DNA of 5,439 nucleotides from Pseudomonadota bacterium (GTDB lineage Bacteria; Pseudomonadota; Alphaproteobacteria; Rhizobiales; Xanthobacteraceae): the NCBI GenBank assembly GCA_023433965.1, contig JAEYTQ010000151.1, positions 1 through 5,439 of the forward strand, written 5' to 3'. Below, one piece after another: positions 1 to 5,397 of the stretch (its first letter is position 1; each line of letters starts with the position of its first letter). The notes under the pieces were generated by a model. The model did not search any database. It saw only the letters and a program-made list of their open reading frames with translations, and had not been told where the DNA came from. A program made the position numbers and the translations under genes.

Positions 1-125
1 AAAAATACCTGCTCACCACCAATGGGGTCTCCAACGACGTCTCGGTCATCGACGTCGCCGCGCAAAAGGTGATCAAGACCATTCAGGTCGGCGAACTGCC
101 CTGGGGCGTCGCGATCGCGCCATGA
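1..125 (+). CDS. YVTN-type beta-propeller repeat protein, C-terminal end (partial)
   Basis: The first 125 bases hold the last 40 codons of a gene that begins before the window; the reading frame starts at base 3 and stops with TGA at 123-125. The visible peptide is one full propeller blade: it starts YLLTTNG, continues SNDVSVID and ends with VGELPWGVAIAP, the classic YVTN repeat pattern (YVTN..SNTVSVID..IPVG..P.GVAI.P). In PQQ-dependent alcohol dehydrogenase clusters a protein of such repeats (the TIGR03866-type family) is usually encoded just before an ABC ATPase, as here. It is probably periplasmic, but the signal peptide would lie outside the window. The stop overlaps the next start codon as ATGA, so the two are likely translationally coupled. 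The repeat assignment is secure; the exact family is inferred from context. Confidence 0.85.
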   Translation, partial: KYLLTTNGVSNDVSVIDVAAQKVIKTIQVGELPWGVAIAP

Positions 126-922
126 CCCGTCCCGCCCCGATCGCCGAGCCTTCGCCGGCGCCTGATCCGGCCGCGGTGCCAGCCTTGTCGATCGACGGCA
201 TCAGCCACGCCTATGGGCCGCGGCGCGCGCTGACGGACGTGACCTTCAATGTGCAGCCTGCGAGCTTCACCGCGCTGCTCGGCCTCAACGGCGCCGGCAA
301 GAGCACGCTGTTCTCACTCGTCACGCGCCTGTTCGGCATCCAGTCGGGCTGCGTCAGCATCTTCGGCCATGACATCAGCCGGAGTCCGGGCGAAGCGCTG
401 CGGCTGCTCGGGGTCGTGTTCCAGCCGCGCACGCTGGATCTCGACCTGTCGCTCACGCAGAATTTGCTCTATCACGCCGCCCTCCACGGCATCGGCCGGC
501 GTGAAGCCGCCGCACGCAGCGCCGAACTGCTCGGCCGCATTGGCCTCGCGGATCGCGCCGGTAGCAAGGTGCGCGACCTCTCCGGCGGGCAGATGCGCCG
601 GCTCGAGATCGCACGCGCGCTGCTGCATCGGCCCCGGCTGCTCCTGCTCGACGAGCCGACGGTCGGCCTCGATGTCAAGGCGCGCGCCGACATCATCAGC
701 CACGTCCGCCAGCTGGTCGCCGAGCAAGGCATCGGCGTGCTCTGGGCCACACACCTGTTCGACGAGATCCAACCTGACGACGACCTCGTGGTGCTGCACC
801 AAGGAAAGGTGCTGGCGCGGGGGCCGATGGACGGCGTCGTCGCGCAATCCGGCGCGCAGGACGTCAACACCGCCTTCATGCGGCTGACCGGCGCGCAAAC
901 CATGCCGGGAGGCGGTGCATGA
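122..922 (+). CDS. ABC transporter ATP-binding protein, PQQ-dependent alcohol dehydrogenase-associated type
   Basis: This is a complete 266-residue ABC ATPase that would power the permease encoded next. All motifs are present: Walker A GLNGAGKST at residues 54-62, Q-loop glutamine Q101 in VVFQ, signature LSGGQ at 153-157, Walker B LLLLDEP at 173-179, D-loop GLD at 182-184 and switch histidine H211 in ATHLFDEI. The first 20 or so residues are a Pro/Ala-rich extension ahead of the usual domain start (LSIDGISHAYG). The start ATG overlaps the upstream propeller stop as ATGA, and no strong Shine-Dalgarno is visible, which suggests coupled translation. Sequence style and neighbours match the TIGR03864-type ATPases found in quinoprotein alcohol dehydrogenase clusters. 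The daunorubicin/NodI-like ABC-2 class to which it belongs is mostly exporters, so direction and substrate remain open. The ATPase call is certain; the quinoprotein link is strong by context. Confidence 0.95.
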   Translation: MTRPAPIAEPSPAPDPAAVPALSIDGISHAYGPRRALTDVTFNVQPASFTALLGLNGAGKSTLFSLVTRLFGIQSGCVSIFGHDISRSPGEALRLLGVVFQPRTLDLDLSLTQNLLYHAALHGIGRREAAARSAELLGRIGLADRAGSKVRDLSGGQMRRLEIARALLHRPRLLLLDEPTVGLDVKARADIISHVRQLVAEQGIGVLWATHLFDEIQPDDDLVVLHQGKVLARGPMDGVVAQSGAQDVNTAFMRLTGAQTMPGGGA

Positions 923-1767
923 GCAGCATCACGACGCGCGATGCGCCGCGCGGCTTTTCCGCCGGCGAGTACCTGACCTGCCTGACCGGCATCGTCTGGC
1001 GCGAGGGCCTGCGCTTCCTGCATCAACGCGAGCGCTTCGTCTCGGCGCTGGTACGGCCCCTGGTGTGGCTGTTCATCTTCGCCGCCGGGTTCCGCCAGGT
1101 GCTCGGCATCTCCATCATCCCGCCTTACGAGACCTACATCCTCTACGAGGTCTATATCGCGCCCGGCCTGATGGCGATGATCCAGCTCTTCAACGGCATG
1201 CAATCCTCGCTCTCGATGGTCTACGACCGCGAGATGGGCAATATGCGCACGCTCCTGGTGAGCCCGCTGCCGCGCGGGTTCCTGCTGTTCTGCAAACTGC
1301 TCGCGGGCACCGCGGTGTCGCTGCTCCAGGTCTATGCGTTCCTCCTGATCGCCTGGCTCTGGGACATCACCCCGCCGCCCCAGGGCTATCTCACCGTGAT
1401 GCCGGCGCTGATCCTGTCGGGGCTGATGCTTGGCTCGCTCGGCATGCTGATCTCCTCCGGCATCAAGCAGCTGGAAAGCTTCGCCGGCGTCATGAACTTC
1501 GTGATCTTCCCGATGTTCTTCGCCTCCTCCGCGCTCTATCCGCTCTGGCGGGTGCAGGAGGGCAGCCCTTATCTCTACTATCTCTGCCAGGCGAATCCGT
1601 TCACCCATGCAGTGGAGCTGATCCGTTTTGCACTCTACGGGCAGATCAACTGGATCTCGCTGGCGGTGGTCGCGATCTGCACAATCGTCTTCATCATCGG
1701 CGCGATCCTGGCCTATGATCCCTCGCGCGGGCTGGCGCGACGCGGGCCTGCGGGAGGCGAAGGATGA
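919..1767 (+). CDS. ABC-2 type transporter permease
   Basis: This 282-residue integral inner-membrane protein is the likely partner of the ATPase just upstream. About six hydrophobic segments can be seen, near residues 43-63, 78-100, 119-148, 157-180, 187-209 and 244-266. The segment MVYDREMGNMRTLLVSPLPR (100-119) is the cytoplasmic stretch typical of ABC-2/NodJ-DrrB permeases, and ANPFTHAVELIRFALYG (225-241) is their conserved C-terminal motif. The start codon overlaps the ATPase stop as ATGA and is preceded by GGGAGG at 907-912, six bases away. Permeases of this class usually form homodimers with one ATPase each. In quinoprotein clusters the pair is annotated as a transporter for the alcohol or a product, but the substrate has not been fixed by sequence. 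Length and topology are normal for the family. Confidence 0.93.
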   Translation: MSSITTRDAPRGFSAGEYLTCLTGIVWREGLRFLHQRERFVSALVRPLVWLFIFAAGFRQVLGISIIPPYETYILYEVYIAPGLMAMIQLFNGMQSSLSMVYDREMGNMRTLLVSPLPRGFLLFCKLLAGTAVSLLQVYAFLLIAWLWDITPPPQGYLTVMPALILSGLMLGSLGMLISSGIKQLESFAGVMNFVIFPMFFASSALYPLWRVQEGSPYLYYLCQANPFTHAVELIRFALYGQINWISLAVVAICTIVFIIGAILAYDPSRGLARRGPAGGEG

Positions 1768-2372
1768 GGGTTTTGGCTTTGGCTGCAATGGCGATCGCGC
1801 TGTGCGCTACGGCGGCGCGCGCGGCCGATCCACGCCATCCGGATTGGCCCTGCACCCAGGCCAAGGTGCCGGAGATCTCGCTCGCCGCCGTGTGGTCCGG
1901 TCCGCCGCTTGACGAGGTCCAGAGCAAATGGAAGGAGGACGCCAGGATCAGCGCCCTGGTGGCAAGGCTGTCGGCGCGGAAGACGTCGATGGAGGATGCC
2001 GAGAAGATCGTAAAGGACTTTCTGGCCGCCTCCGGCCCGGACAAGACCGCCAACGCCAAGCTGCTGTTCGCCGGCCTGTTCGACACGCTCAACGCCCAGC
2101 GCTCGCAGGTGATGAACGGGCTCGAGCGCGTCAGCCGCAAGCAGCGCGATGCGGCCGACAAGATCCGCGAGGAGGCGGTTCAGCTCCAGGCCCTGCAAGG
2201 GGCGACGCCGCGCGACGAGGCCAAGGTCGAGGCGCTCAGCAACGAGCTGATATGGAAGACCCGCATTTTCGAAGACCGCAACAAGGTGGTGCGCTTCGTC
2301 TGCGAGGTTCCAACTTCCATCGACCAACGCTTGTTCGCGCTCGGACGTGTGGTCCAGCAGGAAATGGAATAA
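1764..2372 (+). CDS. Secreted protein of unknown function, last gene of the ABC transporter operon
   Basis: I do not recognise a named domain in this 202-residue protein. It begins with a clear Sec signal peptide (hydrophobic MRVLALAAMAIALCATAARA, cleavage likely after residue 20), so the mature protein should be periplasmic. Mature residues begin ADPRHPDWPC. The rest is largely helical and charged, with Lys/Arg/Glu/Gln-rich stretches around residues 85-165 that could form helical hairpins or a coiled coil. The mature form has just two cysteines, C30 near the N-terminus and C180 near the C-terminus (VVRFVCEVP), which might form a disulfide. The start overlaps the permease stop as ATGA and has GGGAGG at 1752-1757. 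Its position suggests an accessory periplasmic component of the transporter or of the quinoprotein system. That role is inference from coupling alone. Confidence 0.85.
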   Translation: MRVLALAAMAIALCATAARAADPRHPDWPCTQAKVPEISLAAVWSGPPLDEVQSKWKEDARISALVARLSARKTSMEDAEKIVKDFLAASGPDKTANAKLLFAGLFDTLNAQRSQVMNGLERVSRKQRDAADKIREEAVQLQALQGATPRDEAKVEALSNELIWKTRIFEDRNKVVRFVCEVPTSIDQRLFALGRVVQQEME

Positions 2373-2373
2373 G

Positions 2374-2390
2374 CGTCAGCCACGCTGACG
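2374..2390 (+). terminator. Hairpin just after the ABC operon (possible terminator or 3' end stabiliser)
   Basis: CGTCAGC (2374-2380) and GCTGACG (2384-2390) form a perfect 7-bp stem with a 3-base loop, starting one base after the TAA stop. Two more pairs can be added across a one-base bulge. No T-run follows, so it is not a textbook intrinsic terminator; a Rho-linked or mRNA-end role is possible. Confidence 0.4.
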
Positions 2391-2391
2391 G

Positions 2392-2421
2392 CTCACGAAA
2401 AGTTCCCGCGATCATCGTGAG
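2392..2421. repeat. Inverted repeat CTCACGA/TCGTGAG
   Basis: A perfect 7-base inverted repeat has arms at 2392-2398 and 2415-2421 and a 16-base centre. It lies between the ABC operon and the small secreted gene, right after the first hairpin. It could be a second weak stem in the operon's 3' end or a protein-binding site upstream of the next gene. The sequence does not decide between these. Confidence 0.3.
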
Positions 2422-2497
2422 AAGGTCAACCCTTCGCCGCGCTATCTGCCGGAACCAATTCGATTTATGATGGCTTGTCGACGTGAACTCAGACGTC

Positions 2498-2503
2498 GGG
2501 AGG
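2498..2503 (+). promoter_or_regulatory. Ribosome binding site GGGAGG deciding the start of the small secreted gene
   Basis: GGGAGG sits five bases before ATG 2509. It supports this start over the in-frame ATGs at 2467 and 2470, which would place an Arg-rich stretch ahead of the signal peptide. Confidence 0.7.
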
Positions 2504-2508
2504 CCTCG

Positions 2509-2811
2509 ATGGGAACCACAAGATTCATGTTCGCGGGCGCTGCGGCCCTCAGCCTGCTCGCCACCAGCGCCGTCGCTGACGACATGACCGGAATGATCAC
2601 GCGGATCGACCGGCTCAACGGCACCATCTCGATCCAGCAGACGCAGCAGGGCACGGTGGGCGCCAGCACAGGCAGCGCTGGCGCGCTGCAGGAGTACAAG
2701 GCGAAGGACGCCGCAATGCTGGAGGCCGTCCATGCCGGCGACCGCGTGACCTATTCGGCCACCGAGACGAATGGCACGGGCACGCTGACGAAGTTGCAGA
2801 AACAGAAATAG
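2509..2811 (+). CDS. Small secreted protein, CusF/DUF1344-like OB fold
   Basis: This predicted 100-residue protein has a signal peptide (MGTTRFMFAGAAALSLLATSAVA, cleavage near residue 23). The mature part reads DDMTGMITRIDRLNGTISIQ, then a Gln/Thr/Gly/Ser-rich loop, then VHAGDRVTYSATETNGTGTLTKLQ. The pattern GxIxxID...GTIxI...GDxVxY...TLxKL is that of small periplasmic OB-fold proteins such as CusF and DUF1344. The His, Trp and Met cluster that binds copper in CusF is not evident: there is one His (in AVHAGD) and no Trp, so a copper role should not be assumed. The start at 2509 was chosen for the GGGAGG site and the signal peptide. It is separated from the upstream operon by 136 bases with hairpins, so it is probably its own transcription unit. 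I see no clear link to quinoprotein function. Confidence 0.75.
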   Translation: MGTTRFMFAGAAALSLLATSAVADDMTGMITRIDRLNGTISIQQTQQGTVGASTGSAGALQEYKAKDAAMLEAVHAGDRVTYSATETNGTGTLTKLQKQK

Positions 2812-2821
2812 CACCTTCTCT

Positions 2822-2845
2822 GCCGCTCCGCTCATCGGGAGCGGC
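2822..2845. terminator. Hairpin between convergent genes, candidate bidirectional terminator
   Basis: GCCGCTCC (2822-2829) pairs perfectly with GGAGCGGC (2838-2845) around an 8-base loop. It sits in the 53-base gap where the + strand secreted gene and the - strand CxxxCW gene converge, where a two-way terminator is expected. Neither side has a proper T-run, so its efficiency as an intrinsic terminator is uncertain. Confidence 0.55.
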
Positions 2846-2864
2846 CAAGCACCTGAACCCGCCC

Positions 2865-3422
2865 TTACTGTTCGGGGCGCGGTTCCGGCTGTGCGTCCTC
2901 GGTCGGGAGTTTGGCGCCCTCCCAGCCGTCAGTGCCATCAGGAAACCAGGCGATGTTTCCATAACCATAGGCCAGCGCACGCTTGGCCGCATTCCAGGAC
3001 ATCCAGCAATCGGCAAGGCAATAGATCACGAGCAGTGCGGCTTTGTCGCCGCGAGAGGCACGTGCAAGGCCGCGCTGGAGATAATCGTCCATGGCTGGCG
3101 GCAGAGTGCCGTAGCCGGTATCGGGCAGCCAGATGCTGCCCGGAATGTTCCTGCGCGGCGCATCGCGCCACACCGTGCCGGCCGGGAGGTTTTTCGGCTT
3201 CGGCGGGCGCGGCATGACGTCGACAAAGGCGCCGCTGTTCGCGCGCCAGATCGCTTCCGCCTCCTCGGTCGTGAGCACACGCGCGCCGACGAGCGTCGCC
3301 GGAACCGGCGCGCGGTAATTGTCGGTGCGATATCCGTCGGGCTCGAACGGCTCCTGCTGCTGCGCCCACACTGGTGCCACGAGCAGGGCAACGACGAGCA
3401 CAGCGGCAAGAGGCCGTCTCAT
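2865..3422 (-). CDS. PQQ-dependent catabolism-associated CxxxCW motif protein (rhodanese-like, periplasmic)
   Basis: This 185-residue protein has a signal peptide (MRRPLAAVLVVALLVAPVWA, cleavage after residue 20) and a rhodanese-like body. Its hallmark is YCLADCWMSWNAAKRAL, with C135, C139 and W140, the motif that defines the TIGR03865 family found beside quinoprotein alcohol dehydrogenases and their transporters. GAFVDVMPRPPKP (64-76) corresponds to the early strand of a rhodanese fold, and NIPGSIWLPDTGYG (92-105) to the stretch before the second half. C135 sits where the rhodanese catalytic Cys lies; C139 is an added second Cys. A redox or sulfur-handling role is inferred and the substrate is unknown. 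The start overlaps the stop of the upstream MoxJ-like gene by ATGA (3419-3422). The open frame continues to an ATG at 3686, but that extension lies wholly inside the upstream gene and would bury the signal peptide, so it was rejected. Confidence 0.92.
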   Translation of the reverse strand: MRRPLAAVLVVALLVAPVWAQQQEPFEPDGYRTDNYRAPVPATLVGARVLTTEEAEAIWRANSGAFVDVMPRPPKPKNLPAGTVWRDAPRRNIPGSIWLPDTGYGTLPPAMDDYLQRGLARASRGDKAALLVIYCLADCWMSWNAAKRALAYGYGNIAWFPDGTDGWEGAKLPTEDAQPEPRPEQ

Positions 3423-4303
3423 GGCGTCTTCTTGGCTGTCTCCGCACCGAGTGGCCGATTGCTCTCGTCCAGCAGCGGCACGCCGAACTCGAGCAGGATA
3501 TTGTTGATCTCGCCCTGGTTCTCCTGGATCAGCTTGTTCAGCTGCCGCTTCCAATTCTGGTCGGCGGGGCGCACGCCCATGCCGATGCGATAGACCAGCT
3601 TCGGGCCGGTGGTTTCCTTCACCAGGGGCGTGACGTGGAGCGAGGGTCCGGCCTTCTTCGCATAAAAGCCGGCCATCGGGCCCCACAGCACACCCGCGTC
3701 GATCTTGCCGGCGTTGAGATCGTCGATCATCGCCTGCGCGGAATTTTCGAAGCGCGTGTCGATCATCAGGGGATACGGCTTTGCATCACCCATCAAGCCC
3801 GCCAGCGCCATGTTGGTCGCCGGCGGTGTGCCCGCGACGATGCCGATATGCTTGCCCTTGAGGCGTGCATCCTCGAGCGTATCGACGTCCTCGAGCCCGC
3901 TGCCGGCCTTGGCTACCAGCGCATAACTCGTGCGATAGTAGGGATTTGTGCCCTGCACTAGGTCGTCGCCTTGTGGGAAGCCCATGATGACGTCGCAGCG
4001 ATGCGCCCCCAGCGTCATCCGCACGAAGCCGGAAGCCTGCGGAAAAAAGACGTAGTCGAGCTTCTTCTGCAGCTTCCCCGCCAGGAATTCTGCCACCTTG
4101 TTCTCGAATCCCTCGCCCTTCTCGTTGGAGAACGGCAGGTTGCGCGGATCGGCGCAGACGCGCAGCACCTTGGGATCGACCAGCTCGAATGAGAGATCGC
4201 CGGCATCGTTGGTCTGGGCGCGGGCGATATCGCCGAACGCACAGGATGCGACTACGACCCACAATGAAAGCAACCAGCGACGATGTCGTGCGGCCTGCGT
4301 CAT
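3419..4303 (-). CDS. Quinoprotein-associated periplasmic substrate-binding protein, MoxJ/XoxJ-like
   Basis: This 294-residue exported protein has the fold of family 3 solute-binding proteins. It has a signal peptide with a long hydrophobic core (WLLSLWVVVASCAFG) and likely cleavage after ARA at residue 29. LRVCADPRNLPFSNEKGEGF (47-66) is the signature opening of MoxJ-type proteins. CDVIMGFPQGDDLVQGTNPY (103-122) and GIVAGTPPATNMA (154-166) are also typical. C50 and C103 are placed so that a disulfide is plausible. MoxJ/XoxJ proteins are encoded with methanol dehydrogenases and XoxJ is proposed to bind and help activate XoxF rather than deliver nutrients; no transporter is coupled to it here. 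ATG 4303 was chosen because AGGAGG lies seven bases upstream; ATGs further upstream in frame, at 4348 and 4339, lack such a site. It is first in a two-gene operon with the CxxxCW gene. Confidence 0.92.
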   Translation of the reverse strand: MTQAARHRRWLLSLWVVVASCAFGDIARAQTNDAGDLSFELVDPKVLRVCADPRNLPFSNEKGEGFENKVAEFLAGKLQKKLDYVFFPQASGFVRMTLGAHRCDVIMGFPQGDDLVQGTNPYYRTSYALVAKAGSGLEDVDTLEDARLKGKHIGIVAGTPPATNMALAGLMGDAKPYPLMIDTRFENSAQAMIDDLNAGKIDAGVLWGPMAGFYAKKAGPSLHVTPLVKETTGPKLVYRIGMGVRPADQNWKRQLNKLIQENQGEINNILLEFGVPLLDESNRPLGAETAKKTP

Positions 4304-4310
4304 CGCGCTT

Positions 4311-4316
4311 CCTCCT
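4311..4316 (-). promoter_or_regulatory. Strong ribosome binding site AGGAGG for the MoxJ-like gene
   Basis: On the - strand, AGGAGG (within AGGAGGAA) lies seven bases before ATG 4303. It is the strongest Shine-Dalgarno in the window and fixes the start of the gene at 4303 rather than at the longer in-frame ATGs. Confidence 0.8.
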
Positions 4317-4328
4317 GGTTTGGGTTGA

Positions 4329-4357
4329 ATGTTATCCATGCAACGCATGACTTGCCA
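4329..4357 (-). promoter_or_regulatory. Weak sigma70-type promoter candidate for the MoxJ-like/CxxxCW operon
   Basis: Read on the - strand, TGGCAA (4357-4352) and TAACAT (4334-4329) are separated by exactly 17 bases. They match the -35 and -10 consensus at 3 and 4 of 6 positions. Transcription would begin near 4322, giving a leader of about 20 bases that holds the AGGAGG site. The match is weak and placement is the main support. Confidence 0.25.
4337..4349. promoter_or_regulatory. Perfect inverted repeat CATGC-AAC-GCATG, possible operator
   Basis: A 13-base perfect dyad has arms at 4337-4341 and 4345-4349. It falls in the spacer between the candidate -35 and -10 of the - strand promoter, where a repressor or activator could bind. 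A further CATG occurs at 4356-4359. The site is short enough to arise by chance. Confidence 0.3.
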
Positions 4358-4418
4358 TGTGAGCCAGCGTCCTGCCGGACTTGCTTTGTGCAGTGCAATG
4401 AGGCGAGTCCTTCAAACT

Positions 4419-4422
4419 GAGG
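4419..4422 (+). promoter_or_regulatory. Ribosome binding site GAGG before a GTG start
   Basis: GAGG lies seven bases ahead of GTG 4430. An in-frame TGA at 4418-4420 closes the frame upstream, so GTG is the only start that keeps the whole signal peptide. Confidence 0.55.
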
Positions 4423-4429
4423 CGGAAAA

Positions 4430-5353
4430 GTGTCTCGCATCGCTCCCTTGATCGCAGCTTTGTCGCTCGGACTCATGACGCTAGCACGCGCCGGCGCGGC
4501 CGAATTGCCTGTGAGCGAAGTCGCACCGGGAATCTTCGTACACTCCGGGACCATCGCCCTGATGACCCGCGAGAACGAGGGCGACATTGCCAATGTCGGC
4601 TTTATCGTGGGCGATGAGGCCGTGGCCGTGATCGACACCGGCGGCAGCCTTCGCCAAGGCGAGGCGCTGCTAGCCGCCGTGCGGGCCCGGACACCCAAGC
4701 CGATCCGCTATGTCGTCAACACCCACGGCCATCCCGATCATGTCTTCGGCAACGCCGCCTTCGTGGCAGAGGGGAGCAGCTTCGTCGGCCATGCCAGGCT
4801 GCCGCAGGCGCTCGCGACGCGCGGGCCGTTCTACCTCGACAATTTCCGCCGCATCATGGGCCGCGAGCTGGTCGATCCCGTCAAGATCATTGCCCCCACC
4901 CTGCTGGTTTCGGACACGATGACGCTGGATCTCGGGTCGCGCCGGCTGACCTTGCGTGCCTGGCCTGCCGGACACAGCGACAATGACCTGACCGTGTACG
5001 ACGAGGCGACCAAGACCCTGTTCGCGGGCGACCTCGTTTTTCTCCGCCACGTTCCGGTCATGGATGGCAGCATCCGCGGCTGGCTGGACACGCTGAAGGC
5101 GCTGGAGACCGTGCCGGCGCTGCGCGTCGTTCCCGGTCACGGCCCCGTGAGCGACTGGCCTGCTGCACTGACCGATGAGCGGCGATATCTGTCAACGCTG
5201 CTGTCCGACGTTCGCGCGTCGAACAAGACCGGCGAGCCGATCCGCGCCGCAGCGGACAAGGCCGCTGCCTCGGAGAAGCCGCATTGGGAATTGTTCGACG
5301 ACTACAACGCGCGCAACGCAACCGCAGCATTCTCGGAAATTGAATGGGAGTAG
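4430..5353 (+). CDS. Exported metallo-beta-lactamase-fold hydrolase, quinoprotein relay system type (SoxH-like)
   Basis: This 307-residue protein begins at GTG. A signal peptide ([24 protein letters not shown], cleavage near residue 24) precedes a complete metallo-beta-lactamase fold. The zinc ligands are all visible: HGHPDH with H99, H101, D103 and H104; H182 in AGHSDND; D201 in FAGDLVF; H237 in VPGHGP. It therefore looks catalytically competent with a two-metal site. The tail [22 protein letters not shown] is characteristic of the SoxH-like 'quinoprotein relay system zinc metallohydrolase' proteins (TIGR04558/TIGR04559 group), encoded near PQQ enzymes and CxxxCW proteins. The tail is residues 286-307. 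The substrate is unknown; the name reflects co-occurrence only. It is transcribed divergently from the MoxJ-like gene across 126 bases. The next ATG, at codon 16, would cut the signal peptide in half. Beta-lactamase activity is unlikely given the family. Confidence 0.9.
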   Translation: MSRIAPLIAALSLGLMTLARAGAAELPVSEVAPGIFVHSGTIALMTRENEGDIANVGFIVGDEAVAVIDTGGSLRQGEALLAAVRARTPKPIRYVVNTHGHPDHVFGNAAFVAEGSSFVGHARLPQALATRGPFYLDNFRRIMGRELVDPVKIIAPTLLVSDTMTLDLGSRRLTLRAWPAGHSDNDLTVYDEATKTLFAGDLVFLRHVPVMDGSIRGWLDTLKALETVPALRVVPGHGPVSDWPAALTDERRYLSTLLSDVRASNKTGEPIRAAADKAAASEKPHWELFDDYNARNATAAFSEIEWE

Positions 5354-5391
5354 CGGACGCGCTAGGGTGTGCCCGAAGATCGTTCGTCCGC
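5353..5391. repeat. Inverted repeat GCGGACG/CGTCCGC after the hydrolase gene
   Basis: Perfect 7-base arms at 5353-5359 and 5385-5391 flank a 25-base centre, directly after the TAG stop. It could help end transcription, but the loop is long and no T-run follows. Confidence 0.25.
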
Positions 5392-5397
5392 GGGATC

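Noticed and set aside
472..1788. Long 438-codon open frame on the - strand opposite the ATPase and permease
   Set aside because: It is antisense to two genes with complete family motifs, spans their junction, and its product is an Arg/His/Asp/Glu-rich composition typical of shadow frames in GC-rich DNA.
2451..2476. GGAAC at 2451-2455 as the -35 element of an EcfG-type general stress promoter
   Set aside because: The expected CGTT about 16-17 bases downstream is absent (GGCT or GCTT is found), so only half the promoter is present.
2467..2508. Longer start of the small secreted gene at ATG 2467 or 2470
   Set aside because: It would add an Arg-rich tail before the signal peptide; GGGAGG at 2498-2503 points to ATG 2509.
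3423..3686. N-terminal extension of the CxxxCW gene to an upstream ATG at 3686
   Set aside because: It lies wholly inside the MoxJ-like gene, and the start at 3422 gives a proper signal peptide and an ATGA overlap.
4430..5353. Antibiotic-resistance beta-lactamase reading of the hydrolase
   Set aside because: The metallo-beta-lactamase fold is shared by many hydrolases. The HGHPDH motif, C-terminal tail and gene neighbours fit the SoxH-like quinoprotein-associated group instead.
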